The notes under the pieces are model-generated. The model searched no databases and had not been told where the DNA came from. It worked only from the letters and a program-made list of their open reading frames with translations. A stretch of DNA of 64,000 nt. Source: Ciona intestinalis (Eukaryota; Chordata; Ascidiacea; Phlebobranchia; Cionidae). Below are positions 17,501-29,500 of the stretch, piece after piece. Both the position numbers and the translations under genes were made by a program. How positions within the stretch are numbered: the stretch's first letter is position 1; each line of letters opens with the position of its first letter. The stretch covers positions 3,766,948-3,830,947 of the forward strand of contig NC_020166.2 in assembly GCF_000224145.3 (NCBI RefSeq). The letters are read 5' to 3'.

Positions 17501-19180
17501 CCAACAGGCATCGAACGATGGGGATTCAAACATGAGTGTGAGTGAATTTCTAGATTTTCAACATCCAGAAACAGGAAGGGAGATGCTTGAATATCTTGTG
17601 CAGGACTTTCTACACGACATGGGTTGGTTAATTTATTTTCGCATTTAAACCTGTACATGATGTTTAACAGTAGAAATTTAAACTTAAATTTTTAAAATGT
17701 TGTGGGAACATCCCACTCCCACATATGGACTTTTTGTCTTTTTGTGGATATTTCGTAATGCATATCTATAAAGAGACACTTAGTTTACCATACAGTTCAA
17801 CCATTTGCACGATTTAGTTTCTGATTTAATTATATTATTAACCGAAGCCAAGAGCATTATATGTGTGTATTATTTTGGTTGTCACATAAATTTGTCTTGT
17901 AAAAAATTTGTCTTTTAAAAGTATAAAGTCAAGTAATATTTATATGAATAGACGTCGATGGTGATGAAGTGTTGACGATCCAGGAATACATCTCTGTTGG
18001 ATCAGATGTTGATGTTGATACACGGATGACGTTGGGCAAAGAAGAAGGATGAGTTCGGGATCCNNNNNNNNNNNNNNNNNNNNNNNNNNNNNNNNNNNNN
18101 NNNNNNNNNNNNNAATACAAATAAATCTATTGATGTATGTAGTATTTAATATTACACTAAAATTTTATTATATTTTTACGCTTTCAAGATAATATTTTTT
18201 ACCCAACAGGCATCGAACGATGGGGATTCAAACATGAGTGTGAGTGAATTTCTAGATTTTCAACATCCAGAAACAGGAAGGGAGATGCTTGAATATCTTG
18301 TGCAGGACTTTCTACACGACATGGGTTGGTTAATTTATTTTCGCATTTAAACCTGTACATGATGTTTAACAGTAGAAATTTAAACTTAAATTTTTAAAAT
18401 GTTGTGGGAACATCCCACTCCCACATATGGACTTTTTGTCTTTTTGTGGATATTTCGTAATGCATATCTATAAAGAGACACTTAGTTTACCATACAGTTC
18501 AACCATTTGCACGATTTAGTTTCTGATTTAATTATATTATTAACCGAAGCCAAGAGCATTATATGTGTGTATTATTTTGGTTGTTACATAAATTTGTCTT
18601 GTAAAAAATTTGTCTTTTAAAAGTATAAATCAAGTAATATTTATATGAATAGACGTCGATGGTGATGAAGTGTTGACGATCCAGGAATACATCTCTGTTG
18701 GATCAGATGTTGATGTTGATACACAGGATGATGATTGGGCAAAAGAAAGAAGGAATGAGTTCAGGAATGTCATTGATCAAAATAAAGATGGGAAAGTTAC
18801 AAAAGAAGAACTAAAAGTGATTAAAAAATACTAGATGCAATCCAATGTATTATTACTTACATTTTAATTTGAAGTTACTTGGTTACTGTGTGGTTGATGT
18901 ATGCATGGTTAGAATCAAAGGTAGTCTTTTTAATTGATGTTAAATGTACTGTTAAAAGTTAGATTTTAAATAACATATACTTAAATTGCATTTCATTTTG
19001 CAGAGATACCTTGATCCAATGAGTGAAGCAATGGCTCAACAAGAAGCTAGGCAGTTGATTGGTTTTGGTGACGAAAACTTTGATATGAAACTGTCACTTA
19101 AAGAATTGCTTGAAAATAGTGAATACTACACTGGAAGTAAACTGTACAATTATGCACGTAGTGTTCATGATGACCTGTGA
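14559..19180 (+). CDS. SDF4: 45 kDa calcium-binding protein Cab45 (SDF4)
   Basis: Golgi-lumen CREC-family EF-hand protein involved in calcium-dependent cargo sorting. Exons: 14559-14664, 15387-15445, 15824-16005, 16195-16389, 16950-17046, 18210-18324, 18653-18816 and 19004-19180, giving 1095 nt and 364 residues (human 362). The start at 14559 has a purine at -3 and opens a clean signal peptide, MYAVKVLFYVLLISFYLE. An in-frame ATG at 14502 is the alternative. EF loops: DENGDGSLDEAE, DTDNDGNVTWNE, DVDGDEVLTIQE, DQNKDGKVTKEE and DENFDMKLSLKE, plus a degenerate SNDGDSNMSVSE. The C-terminus YTGSKLYNYARSVHDDL closely matches human SDF4. Exon 5 ends at an apparent GC donor (ttacag|gcaact). Exon 7 uses a weak donor, gtgatt; retaining that intron adds VIKKY and stops. 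Exon 6 and part of exon 7 occur again at 17508-17622 and about 17953-18060 beside a gap; I treat these as assembly duplicates. Confidence 0.93.
14743..15047 (+). mobile_element. SINE with tRNA-like head
   Basis: The head gggccgtagcacagttggtt then agcgcgcctgcctgtaaccc resembles tRNA box A; box B is degenerate. The body has ccaacccagtggtcgc and the tail acgcgaggataaagtaac then ttcattcaag. It lies in SDF4 intron 1, sense to the gene. Confidence 0.85.
17322..17352. repeat. (GTAT)n microsatellite
   Basis: Repeated gtatgtat with one gcat variant, in the SDF4 intron after exon 5. Confidence 0.6.
17411..18063 (+). repeat. Duplicate of SDF4 exon 6/7 region, left copy
   Basis: Near-identical to 18114-18770. 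It includes exon 6 at 17508-17622 and the start of exon 7 at about 17953. The last 40 bases or so before the gap lose bases relative to the right copy (cacggatgacgttgggc against cacaggatgatgattgggc). This is typical of low-quality read ends. Confidence 0.85.
18064..18113. other. Assembly gap (50 N)
   Basis: Run of N between the two copies of the SDF4 exon 6/7 segment. Confidence 0.95.
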
Positions 19181-19393
19181 CGTTCTTATTTAAAGTACAT
19201 TGTGTTTTAAAGCATTTCTTTAAACTGGCACATACTCTTATTATGAAGTAAAGCTTATAAACTTCACATTTCTCTTTACTGTCCATGTGATATCCTATCT
19301 GTATTTACTTTCCTGAAGTGAGGTTTTTTAACATGTGTAAAAGTTTTTGAGAGCTTAATTGGATACATATTTTTGCAATATATTTCTTTTTTT

Positions 19394-19399
19394 AATAAA
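19394..19399 (+). terminator. Polyadenylation signal of SDF4
   Basis: AATAAA 214 bp past the SDF4 stop codon, in a T-rich context. Confidence 0.55.
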
Positions 19400-19419
19400 A
19401 AGTTGTATTTTTAGTGCAG

Positions 19420-20560
19420 TAAACATACCAATATTTTTACTTTAAGCTTTCTGTATACTGAAGGAGCAGTAACCGTCGTTATAATGCAATATTACTGTGC
19501 TTCTTGTATTTCTTTGATGCCATTAGAATGTATTTTTAATTCAGATTAATATGTATGTTGAAATATATTTTTAGTTCAGATTTATATGCATGTATGTAGA
19601 AAATAGTAATACATTGCCTGTATATTTTACCGGTTAACTTATTTATTGACAAACAAAAGTAAAAGTGGTGTATAGACATGGCATTATGTGCTCGCATTAA
19701 CTGCTTTAATGTTTAGTCAGAAATCTCCCCGATGATTTGTTGGTTAAATTTGGTGTAGGTTAAGTTTGCCACAATATTGTAAAATAAAAAGGAGTGGCAA
19801 AATATAGAAACCAAAAAAGGCCGAAAACTATAAAAAATGGTCTTACTGATGACGTTGTAACCAAGGTGAAATGATAAAAGTTAAAGCTAGCAGGCTACAG
19901 GCAACGAAATAGTAACGCAGATGCATACAGTGCAAATGTCTTATTAGAATTATTTAATATTCACGACAGATCCAGGTAAAAGAAAAGGGGTGAAAGAACA
20001 ACGCATTATATCTGAGGTGTTGCGTAATCTGTTGCACTTGCCACTTACCACCTTCGTATATAACCAGTTTATAATCGAAATCGTCACACGGTGTCGCTTG
20101 TTTCGGTTTATTATTGCTCAACCCAGTGAAGTTGTATTACTGGGAACGTATTACGTATATATGTTAGGTATTTTAGGGAGCTATATTTAGATTTTGTATT
20201 ATTATAATTCTGATTATATCCGCTATATGTTGTATATTGTGCAAGTGGGGCCATTATTCCTTGAGAATACCACTGGTTTACTATACTATCTTTATTATAA
20301 ATCGTTAATGACGGTTATTCCCAGTTACCACTAGCATAGTTAACGTTAAGCATAGACAAGTGCTTAGGAAGATTGAAACATAATTCATTTTATATGTAGC
20401 TGATCTGTAATATTTGACCATAACCAAACAGCAATATTTTCATCACGACAAACTATTTTGAACTTGTTTTTATTTCAACCTGTGTTTTAAATCCAAGCTT
20501 ACGCCTAATAGTAAATAAATATATTTATATTTAATAGTTTTTAAGGCTTAGTGTTTGGTA
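19420..20560. other. SDF4-WASL intergenic region
   Basis: No coding exon supported. A donor-like ccaggtaaaag at about 19973-19983 could end a WASL 5' UTR exon; this is untested. Confidence 0.35.
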
Positions 20561-20564
20561 AAAA

Positions 20565-23500
20565 ATGAATGGACCAGGGCAGCAGCGAAGGCATCCACCT
20601 GCACAAAATGTTCCGTCATCTCTTCTTACTGATAGTGAAAACAAAACCGTGTTCCACATGCTTGGAAGAAAATGTGTGGTATGTTTTTTGTTGTAACTTT
20701 TTTTTATTTGAAGTGTTTAAACCTCATGCTTATAGTTGAGGTAAAGGTATAGCTATATTGGTAAGAATTTTATTAGTGTGACATAATTTGGTATTTTTAT
20801 TTTTATAGACTCTTGCAACTGGTGTCGTACAAGTATATCTTGCTGATGGTTCTGGTAGCAAATGGCAGAAGAGATGCACAGGAGTTTGTTGCTTTGTCAA
20901 AGATAATCCCATGCGTTCTTACTTTATCCGAGTTTACAGTTTAAAAGTGAGTTTGGAATATTATTAGCTATATTCACCAAGTCTGAGGTGACAGGGTAAA
21001 CATCGAAACTTTATGCACCCATCTTTTTTAAATATTTACACTTCAAGTATGACAACAAGTGTGCAGTTTGTATTTGCATGTAACTGTGTGTCCAGTTATT
21101 TTTCTTGGTCATTTCATTTATTTTTAATATCGTTTGCTTCAGTGCTTTCATTGCTTTTATATATATATACTTGTTGACAATGTAAAACTTGTAATATTCT
21201 ATATAACAAAGTATATAGGCTATATAATATACATTTAAAATTATATTCATGTATATTTCGTATTTATGTATATATAGTGGTAAATGTTATATATTGCTGC
21301 AAACTGCGATTGTAAGTACTATGTAATAAATGCAAGATTTATCTTTTTTTTAGAATGAATCACAGATCTGGGAACAAGAGTTATACAACCAGTTTAAGTA
21401 CAATACTCCACGTTCATACTTTCACACATTTGATACGGATGTATGTGTTTACATTTGTGTCATTCGGGTTTTTAGATTTCAATAGTTAGCCTAATCAATG
21501 TATTGTTCATTTTTTGCCATGAAAGTAGTAATAAATTCATTAAACATGTCTGACTGAATCTAGGTAAAATAAAGTTTTTGACTCGAAGCCTTACAAACTT
21601 CTTAAGTGGTATCTTCTATAAAAATTTAAATGTTTAAGTCTGTTATTAACATTGTTTGATGTCATATCAGATGCTAAACCATTGTTTCATTAGCTCAGTT
21701 TTTCTGGATAATGGTTTATACAAAATAGAGTATTATAGAACTTAATATGCTGAACAGCTGAAGCAAAAATGTAGAAACCGATTTTTTGAATTAATGTTTT
21801 GTTATTCATTAGATGTTTGGTTTCTGTTTGTAGAAATGCCGTGCTGGGCTTAACTTTGCCAATGAAGCAGAGGCAAGCAAATTCAAGCAAGTGGTCGAGG
21901 AAAAAATTCGACAAAAGCAAGAGAAGAAACAAGGTAGGCTATGTTGAGTTAGGTTCATTATAACACTTTTATTAGTGTGTTTTATTACTAAACATGAGTC
22001 TTAAACAGGAGTCAATTGTATTTATAAATATATAATGTAGTTTATATAATAACAGTAGCTGCTGAAATATGTAATGAATATTGATAAAGATTTCACTTTT
22101 TTTCACAAGCTTAAACTTATAGTTATGTCTGTTTTGTGTGCTTTTAACCTACACTGTTGCATTTACTAGTGATTGTAACAACTTTACAATATTAATGTAG
22201 TAGTTAGTTCAAATTGGAAAAGTTTTCCTTTTGCATTTCTGAGCAAAGCTGGTTCAAAGCAAAGTTTTGAGCTAAGAAAGATATTTCCACTGAACTGTGT
22301 AGGGAAAGAAATGTTTCTTGGAACGCTAGGTGGTGTTCTCACACCCATACGCAGATCTGCTTAACCTTTCAAGCAAATGTTGGCAACTCCAAGTAATTTT
22401 CTCATTACATTGGCATAAATTTTACCCACCCAATCACAGGAAATTTGTCAGAGGAAGTCAGTATGGCCTCAACCAGCAAACTACATGAGCTGTGTGTGTG
22501 TCATTCAGTTGCCAGTAGCATGGTGACTTGTAAACCTCCACTGTAATTAAAATTGATTGTTTGACATTTTTATCAAGGCAAGGTTTGTATTCACAAAAAG
22601 TGCACTGTGTGCGTGGTAAAGATTGTTGTAACACCATCGCTATTATAAAGTTGATACCCGCTATCTTACGTCGTTTTCCGGGGCAGGATGAGTTGTCACT
22701 CGAAGCTTCAGTCTTCTTGCCATTACGTCATCGTGTGCGTTTGTTGATACTATATTTTCATTTTCTTTGCAATCTTATATGTACTGGCGTCAGTGGCATA
22801 TTTAGCACCATGCATTCCATGCTGTAATGCTTTAGTCCAAGCGTAGTGTTGCATATTGTCAACACACGAATGCTAAGGGAAAACAAAAGCACGCTCTGCG
22901 TCACCAACACCCCGCCTTATTCAAGTGCTTATGGAAATATATAATCAATTTTACACTTGTAGGATGAACCAGATAATGCGCTTTATAATTAGTTGTGGTC
23001 AATTTGTTGCTATATTTGCTAAACAAGGTGATATAACTGGCTGAACAAGTAACAACCTAATAGCGTTTGTTTGCAAACAATGTATCATCATTATGTCACT
23101 AAAAGTGTGACGCCCATTTTAAGTTGCAACAAACTCGTACTCATCGCACAGAAAGTTCACAAAACTGTACAATAATTAGTTTTCGAATTAAAAGTAAGTG
23201 TCATGTTAACACTTAACTTGTTCACAAACGCTCAGTGCTTCTTGTAACCAAATTACCGACGCTCGTATTACCACATCGATCACCGAGTTGTATCGAATTG
23301 ATTTATTTGTTTCGACGAAAACCAAACATCTAGCATTAATCGCGAGCCAACTTAGGCGTCACATTGATGGTAGTTACTAATCAGTAGATGGTCCGCTTTT
23401 GTTTAAATATCACCAAAACAAGGTTTTAATCCCAAAACAACAGTTTTTAAATGGTGCGCACTCCGCAGTGTATACCAAATGGCCGCCGCCTAAAATAAAT

Positions 23501-26500
23501 GGTTGCAAAAATATTAAGAAAAACCCAAATGAATTTTTTGCTGCATTTTAGAATAATAAATTATTCGTTTGATCGCGCGTCCGGTTATCTTTTTTACGGT
23601 CTCGAAATTATTACTTGTAACGTTGATAAAACAAAAAAATGGTTTATATTTTAATGTCAGCTGCGCTAGTTGCCCAAATTTGATGTCCGGTTTGCGCTGT
23701 GTCGTGCCATTGGCTTCGTCGTTCAATTGTTTCCTGCCACTAATATTATTGTCCTCTCTTTCGTCTGGTAAACACATTTCGATTACAAATGTGGTTTTGC
23801 TATGCAGTGCATAATATTGCGGTGGAATTCGTGACCGGCAATATACTCAGCCAGGAGCTACGCTTAAATTAATTAAATTAGCATTTGGTTATTTGTCTGG
23901 TATTGGGTTTAATTGGCGTAAAATCACACCAGTGCTAACCAGATAGACGTTACATTTGAAGTATGTAGGAAAGGCGATGTCCGAGTTCAGGTCACGGGTT
24001 TAATGTTGAACGCGCGTTTCCTGTACGACGATGTTATCAACTTATGGCTCAAGTTTGTAGTGAACGTTTGTGACTCACCGAAATAAATAGAAAATCGGAA
24101 ACAAATACACGCCGCGCTTCGACCCACTTTATAATTCGACATCCAGTATGTAATAGCGCGCAAAAAACTTTGTTAACAAGAAGTCGATATTTCTTAAGTC
24201 CCGGAGTGAAGGTGGTAACAATGCGTTTTAGATCTGCAAGCTGCATTCTTTTAAAAGCCGTTTTAATGCGCGTATTTGTAATACTGATTTTTCTATTCAT
24301 ATTTATAAAGAGGATTGAGCCTTGACCTTTTCGCTGAGTTTCGCGACCATATTTGCAGTGACGTAAGTGATTGAATTTCCTTGTTTCAGCTTGCGTGGTA
24401 TTCAAGTTCATTTACCATTGAATTTGTGTGCAGTATACTCTTTAAATAGCTTAAGTCACATTGGTATGCATGACTTTAAGCATGTAGTTTTAGTGCTGTT
24501 AGTTAAGGTATGGTTTACTAGTAAAGTTTCCTATTTGTGTTGTTGTTTCAACCACTTTTCTAATGTTTGTTGGTGTGGAAAAGTTATTGTGTTTCTACCT
24601 TCTATTGTAAATTCTAAATAGAAATTTTGAATCAATAGCAACAAGATTTTAAGGAAGTTAATCTCAGCATGACGCAATCTATTGTTTCTGTTGTTTTTTG
24701 CTAATTTGTCTATTTTGTTAAATATATTTCTTGTAGATTCAGTGGACTAACTTGAGGTGTAGTTTAAATTAAGACTTTTACTGGATTGTGTTCAGTTCAG
24801 GGATGACTGCAATTGCAACTGCTTTCACTGCATATGATATGCAGACCCTCCATGGTCAGAGCTTCCAGGATTATTGCTCCGTGAACTCTTCCGATGAAGA
24901 TCGAGGATCAGATTACAGTTTATCGGATATTGAGGATGGTTTGTCATCAACTTCAGCTGTAACAAAATGGCCAACTGACATTCCAGTAGTAGTGAATAAA
25001 AAGGCGTATAATTTGCCGAACCATGCTAATCATGGGCAACCGGCTCACAGAAAACTTTGCCGGGCTCCGATTCTTACAAATGTGTGGCAGCGTCAGGTTT
25101 CAATGAATACGTCTCGCAGAAGAAATTCATCTCAACGTCACTCTGCCCATCGCTTACCTGCTCAACAAACTTTGAAATTTGGTGTTCAGCAAATTGCTCA
25201 TCTGTTTGAGAACATTTCAAATAAAGAGAAAGTAGTTGCACCAACTACTTGTACCACTATGAAAACTATGAACATTCCAAACAAACAAAGCATGAAAGTT
25301 GTAAAACTTGCATCTTCTCCAGGCCAAACAAAACTACCTGTTATAAACAGTCCTGTTAATAGGAAACAAAGTTTATCAAGAATTCGAATCCAATTTCCAT
25401 CCCCATCGCATATTGATATAATTCGTGATCGCAGTCAAAGTTACAGCGGTGTGCTTGACTCTCCAAGGTCCAGATGTTCATCAGTCCTCAGTACCAACAG
25501 TTTGAAGATTGACAGTGATGCTGCTGATTCCAATGTTTCAGAAGAGGGAGGTTCACATAAATCTGTCAAGCAATGGAAGCATTACAAGAGAGCAATGGAA
25601 GCTTACCGGAAATCTGCACAGAGGGCAAAAGCGAAAGCTGCTGCTGCCAATCAAGAGCCTGGTTCTACGAAAGTTGACAGTCCCCTCCACAGTCATAGTA
25701 TATTTGAACGTGGTAGTATATATGATCTGTGGGACAATAAGAGTCACTCTTCCACTCCAACTGTTGAAGATGAAGGCATGAATACTGATCTTTGCAGTGA
25801 CTTTGGTTCATCTCGGCATAGTGATGAGTATCCCATATGGAACGGGAATTCTCCTGTCTCACCTTCAATAAGAGATTGGAATTATTCAGTTGAAGATACT
25901 GATCATTTAAGTTTAGACTATCGTACCCTAATGGCATCCAATAAACCGAAAAATGGCTGGATGTTGGTTCAAAATGCTGTTACTCATAGGGGTGTGAAGA
26001 ATGAATATAGAAAAAGTATGGAACCAGATTCAATCACAGACATTGATGCTTTAATGATGGAGTTTGATGAAAAAGTATCCAGCAAAGATGATGATGATGA
26101 ATGTAATGAAAAAACATCTTTTGATTTGACGCAGAATAAAACTAATTCTCCTTCATTAAGTCCTGTTTCACCAGAGAAGATTGTTTGGCCAGAATATGAA
26201 AAACTTGTAAAAGCAAAGTTTGAGGTTTGTCAGCATCCCAACTCTAGCTTTAAAATGCGTCTCGCTGCACTGGAGAAAAAAGGTGTGAAATCTATGTGTA
26301 GTTTTGAGCAGGATATGAATGAAATGGATAGTGATAAAAGTCGAACATCTTCAACAACTGACACTGATATGTTAAACAGCAACCTAAGAGATAAAAGTAT
26401 TATTCGCAAGCGGAACTTATCACTTTCCAACTCCTACCTTAACCAGAGACAAGCAAGTGACATGTGCGGTGAAACAAAGACTTTTTCACAACATAGGCAT

Positions 26501-29500
26501 TACCATACTGTTGCCAGCCCTGCACGATTATCCAAGTTGCTCCGAAAGCAAGCGAAACAAAGGATTCTTTCCCCTCTCTCTTCACCGAAGTGTTCTGCCC
26601 AGATTAAAACTGAAGCACGGCCATTTAATCGTAGGACAGCAAGTTTGGGTGATCCTTGCAACGCTTCTTTAGATGAAAACATCACTTTGATCAATGATGA
26701 AGATGAAAACTTGTTTTACACTGAGGATGTTTTCCCACTACCGTCACCAGCTTCATTGAAAGATACAAGTTCTTCTATTAATGAATTCAACTTTCCAAGC
26801 CCACCTCCTGAATTCACAAATACATTCAATGATGAAGTGGTGCCAGGTTCACATTCCCAATGTGAGATTGATACTGCCCTTGTTAATAAAGATGCTGCCG
26901 AAATTGAAAATAATGTTAATGGTGTCAAAGCTTTCTTTAACATCGGTTGCAATGATGTTGACTCCATAACCAGTAGTACTTACATTAACTGTACTGATGT
27001 TGGTCAGAATCCAGTTATTTTAAGGAAAAATAAGACAGATAGTTCAATAAATGCATCCAGTAACTTATCCCCACAATCTATTAATTCCAAAAGGGCATCG
27101 TGGCTTTACTCAAACATTCAAAGTTCAAGTTTTGAAAACATTCCCACCAACAATGATTCAAGTGCTGCAAGTAATGGTGCAACAACTTACATGAATGTGA
27201 CTCACCAAAGTAGAAAAGATACTAAAGTGCTTCCACAATTAGAAGTTGCTGTTCCAAAGATTGTTGTTACTCGTTCTCCTAAACCTGACCAAAGAAAACT
27301 AAACTTAAATTTAAAAAAGAAAAGTTCATTATACTCAGCTATGGCTATTTCTGAAGGTCGAGTTTATCAAAATTCTGATCTCAGTCCAAATGAATATTCA
27401 TGTATCACCACACCTGGGTCAGAATCAGAAGGTGATTATGTTAATTACGAATCATTCTATAAAAAACTTCCTCCCAAAAGTAAATCTGCATCATGCAGTC
27501 CGGAGGGACAGAGAAAACATACAGATTATGAGGAACTTGATCCAGCAAAAATTTTACCAAAGAACGTTTCTAAGTTAGAACTCGATATAGACGGATATTT
27601 TTCATCACTTGGTAGAAAAAAACTTTCTCCTCGCCACTTGCCAAAATTTCTTCAATCACCAACTTTGTCAAGATTTACAAGTAGAAAAAAAAGCTGCGCT
27701 GGCCAACAACCAACCAATGCTACCATATCATCAAATCAACCATTAATGGTGAACTCAAATACAAATACCAACAATAGTTCTGAAGTTTCATCAGTGACCT
27801 CATCTTTAGGTTGTATGTCCGTTGAGCTTTCTCCATCCACTTCACACTGCTCTTCATCCATTGCTTCCAGTGGCCAGATCTTCACATCAGTTAACTCGAT
27901 CCCCAACACCAAGAGCTCCATGTTTGAGCCCAGTGTTTTTGCACCTTACTATGCCTCTTTACCCAGGCACTTCAGAAAGAAAAAGAAGAAGGTAAAACGT
28001 GCCCAAGAGATCTCTGTTCCATTGACTGAGTGCCTCACAAATCCCTCAGCGACATTTCAACTTAAATTAGAGAAAGTGTACCAAGCACCGAGCCAGAAAT
28101 TGGATCTTATTTCAGCTTTCATCAACAAAGAGCCAATACAGAGTGTTGGTGTAGGTGAAGTTGATGTACAGATACCCAGGAAACAACCAGTTACTAAATC
28201 TTATTCTACAAGCAATATATTCTCTGGAATGACGAAAGTTCTTAAATTGAATAGATTAAAAACGCGTGCAGGTACAACAGTCTTATATAATTTTAACAAC
28301 GCTTGTAACTTTTTTATTATCAAATGGTTGTGTTTAACAATATTACTGTAAATTTATAGGGTTTTTGTACTACTTGGTAAATAAGTTCATGTCATTGTTA
28401 ATCGCAGCACAGTTTGTTTTGAATAGATGTGGTCTTAAAAATGTTGTTGTAAATTGGTTAATAAATTCATCTTATTGTTTAGCAGTTGAGCAGATTTTGT
28501 TTTAGATATCTATAGTTTTAAAATGTTGTTGTAAAATTGCTTTCGACTTGTATAAAGTTGTGCGTTGTTTGTGTGGAAGTTTGGTTTGAAAACTCTGTTT
28601 GTTTGTCTTGAAACTTGAGGAATATTGATCCATCCGCACCTGATCGTGACCTTCCTATTGTATATAATGTCCGTGTCGCTAGTGTGGGGAATATTATTCC
28701 CAAACCAATTTAACCTGTTATGGTTTCCGATATACAAGACAAATTATATGGTACATGTGCGATCAATACAACTATACAACTTTATTTGATTGATTGTATA
28801 TCACACACTTTGTTGTGTAATGACCTACATATTCCTTTATAGCAAAAAGCAGGGTAAACTCAGTTCGGAGCCCAAATTCAGCTTTACCCTCTCCCCCTGC
28901 AGGTATAAGCAGTGAATTGGAATGGGAATTGCTTGCTCTTGTTATGATTGTTATGCATGTTAATATATGGTGACAATAACATGGAAATATTGCAATATTT
29001 AAGAAATAATTATTGTGTGATAAATATGCAATTTATTATAATATATAATCACCCCCAAATTATTATAAATTATAATCACCCCCAAAAAGTTTTAAATAAG
29101 AAAAAAAAGAAAAATTAGTTGCCAGATCAGCAGATCCAGTATAGGTGAAAGTTATGGTCTATTCAGCATGGTGTTTTTTTTTAAATAATGTAAAAAACAC
29201 CAAATAAAGATGATGTATGCTCAATTTATAAAACATTGGACATTTTAAAGCCATGTAACAAACTATTTGTTTAACTAATTCTACATTATTTATATATAAA
29301 TGTCGCTTTTAGTATTACTACATTACTTTCTGTATGAAACTCTTTTCTTGCTTGCAAGTGAATGTTGAACTAAATACAAAACTTTGTTCTACTAATAGCA
29401 TTGTGCGATGAAATGGTTGCCTGGTGACTGTTACGATGTCGGTGATTTTGTTTTACTAATTACTCGGAAGATCAACTAATATTGCTTTGTTATTAAAATC

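Noticed and set aside
22561-24621. Several 80-120 codon frames in WASL intron 4 (for example 24049-24411 minus)
   Set aside because: No recognisable motif, no compatible splice sites, and lengths expected by chance in a GC-richer tract.
28618-28712. Open stretch ([17 protein letters not shown]) as a downstream exon of the giant ORF
   Set aside because: The only nearby acceptor puts it in the wrong phase for the donor at 28271, and the stretch is open in several frames.
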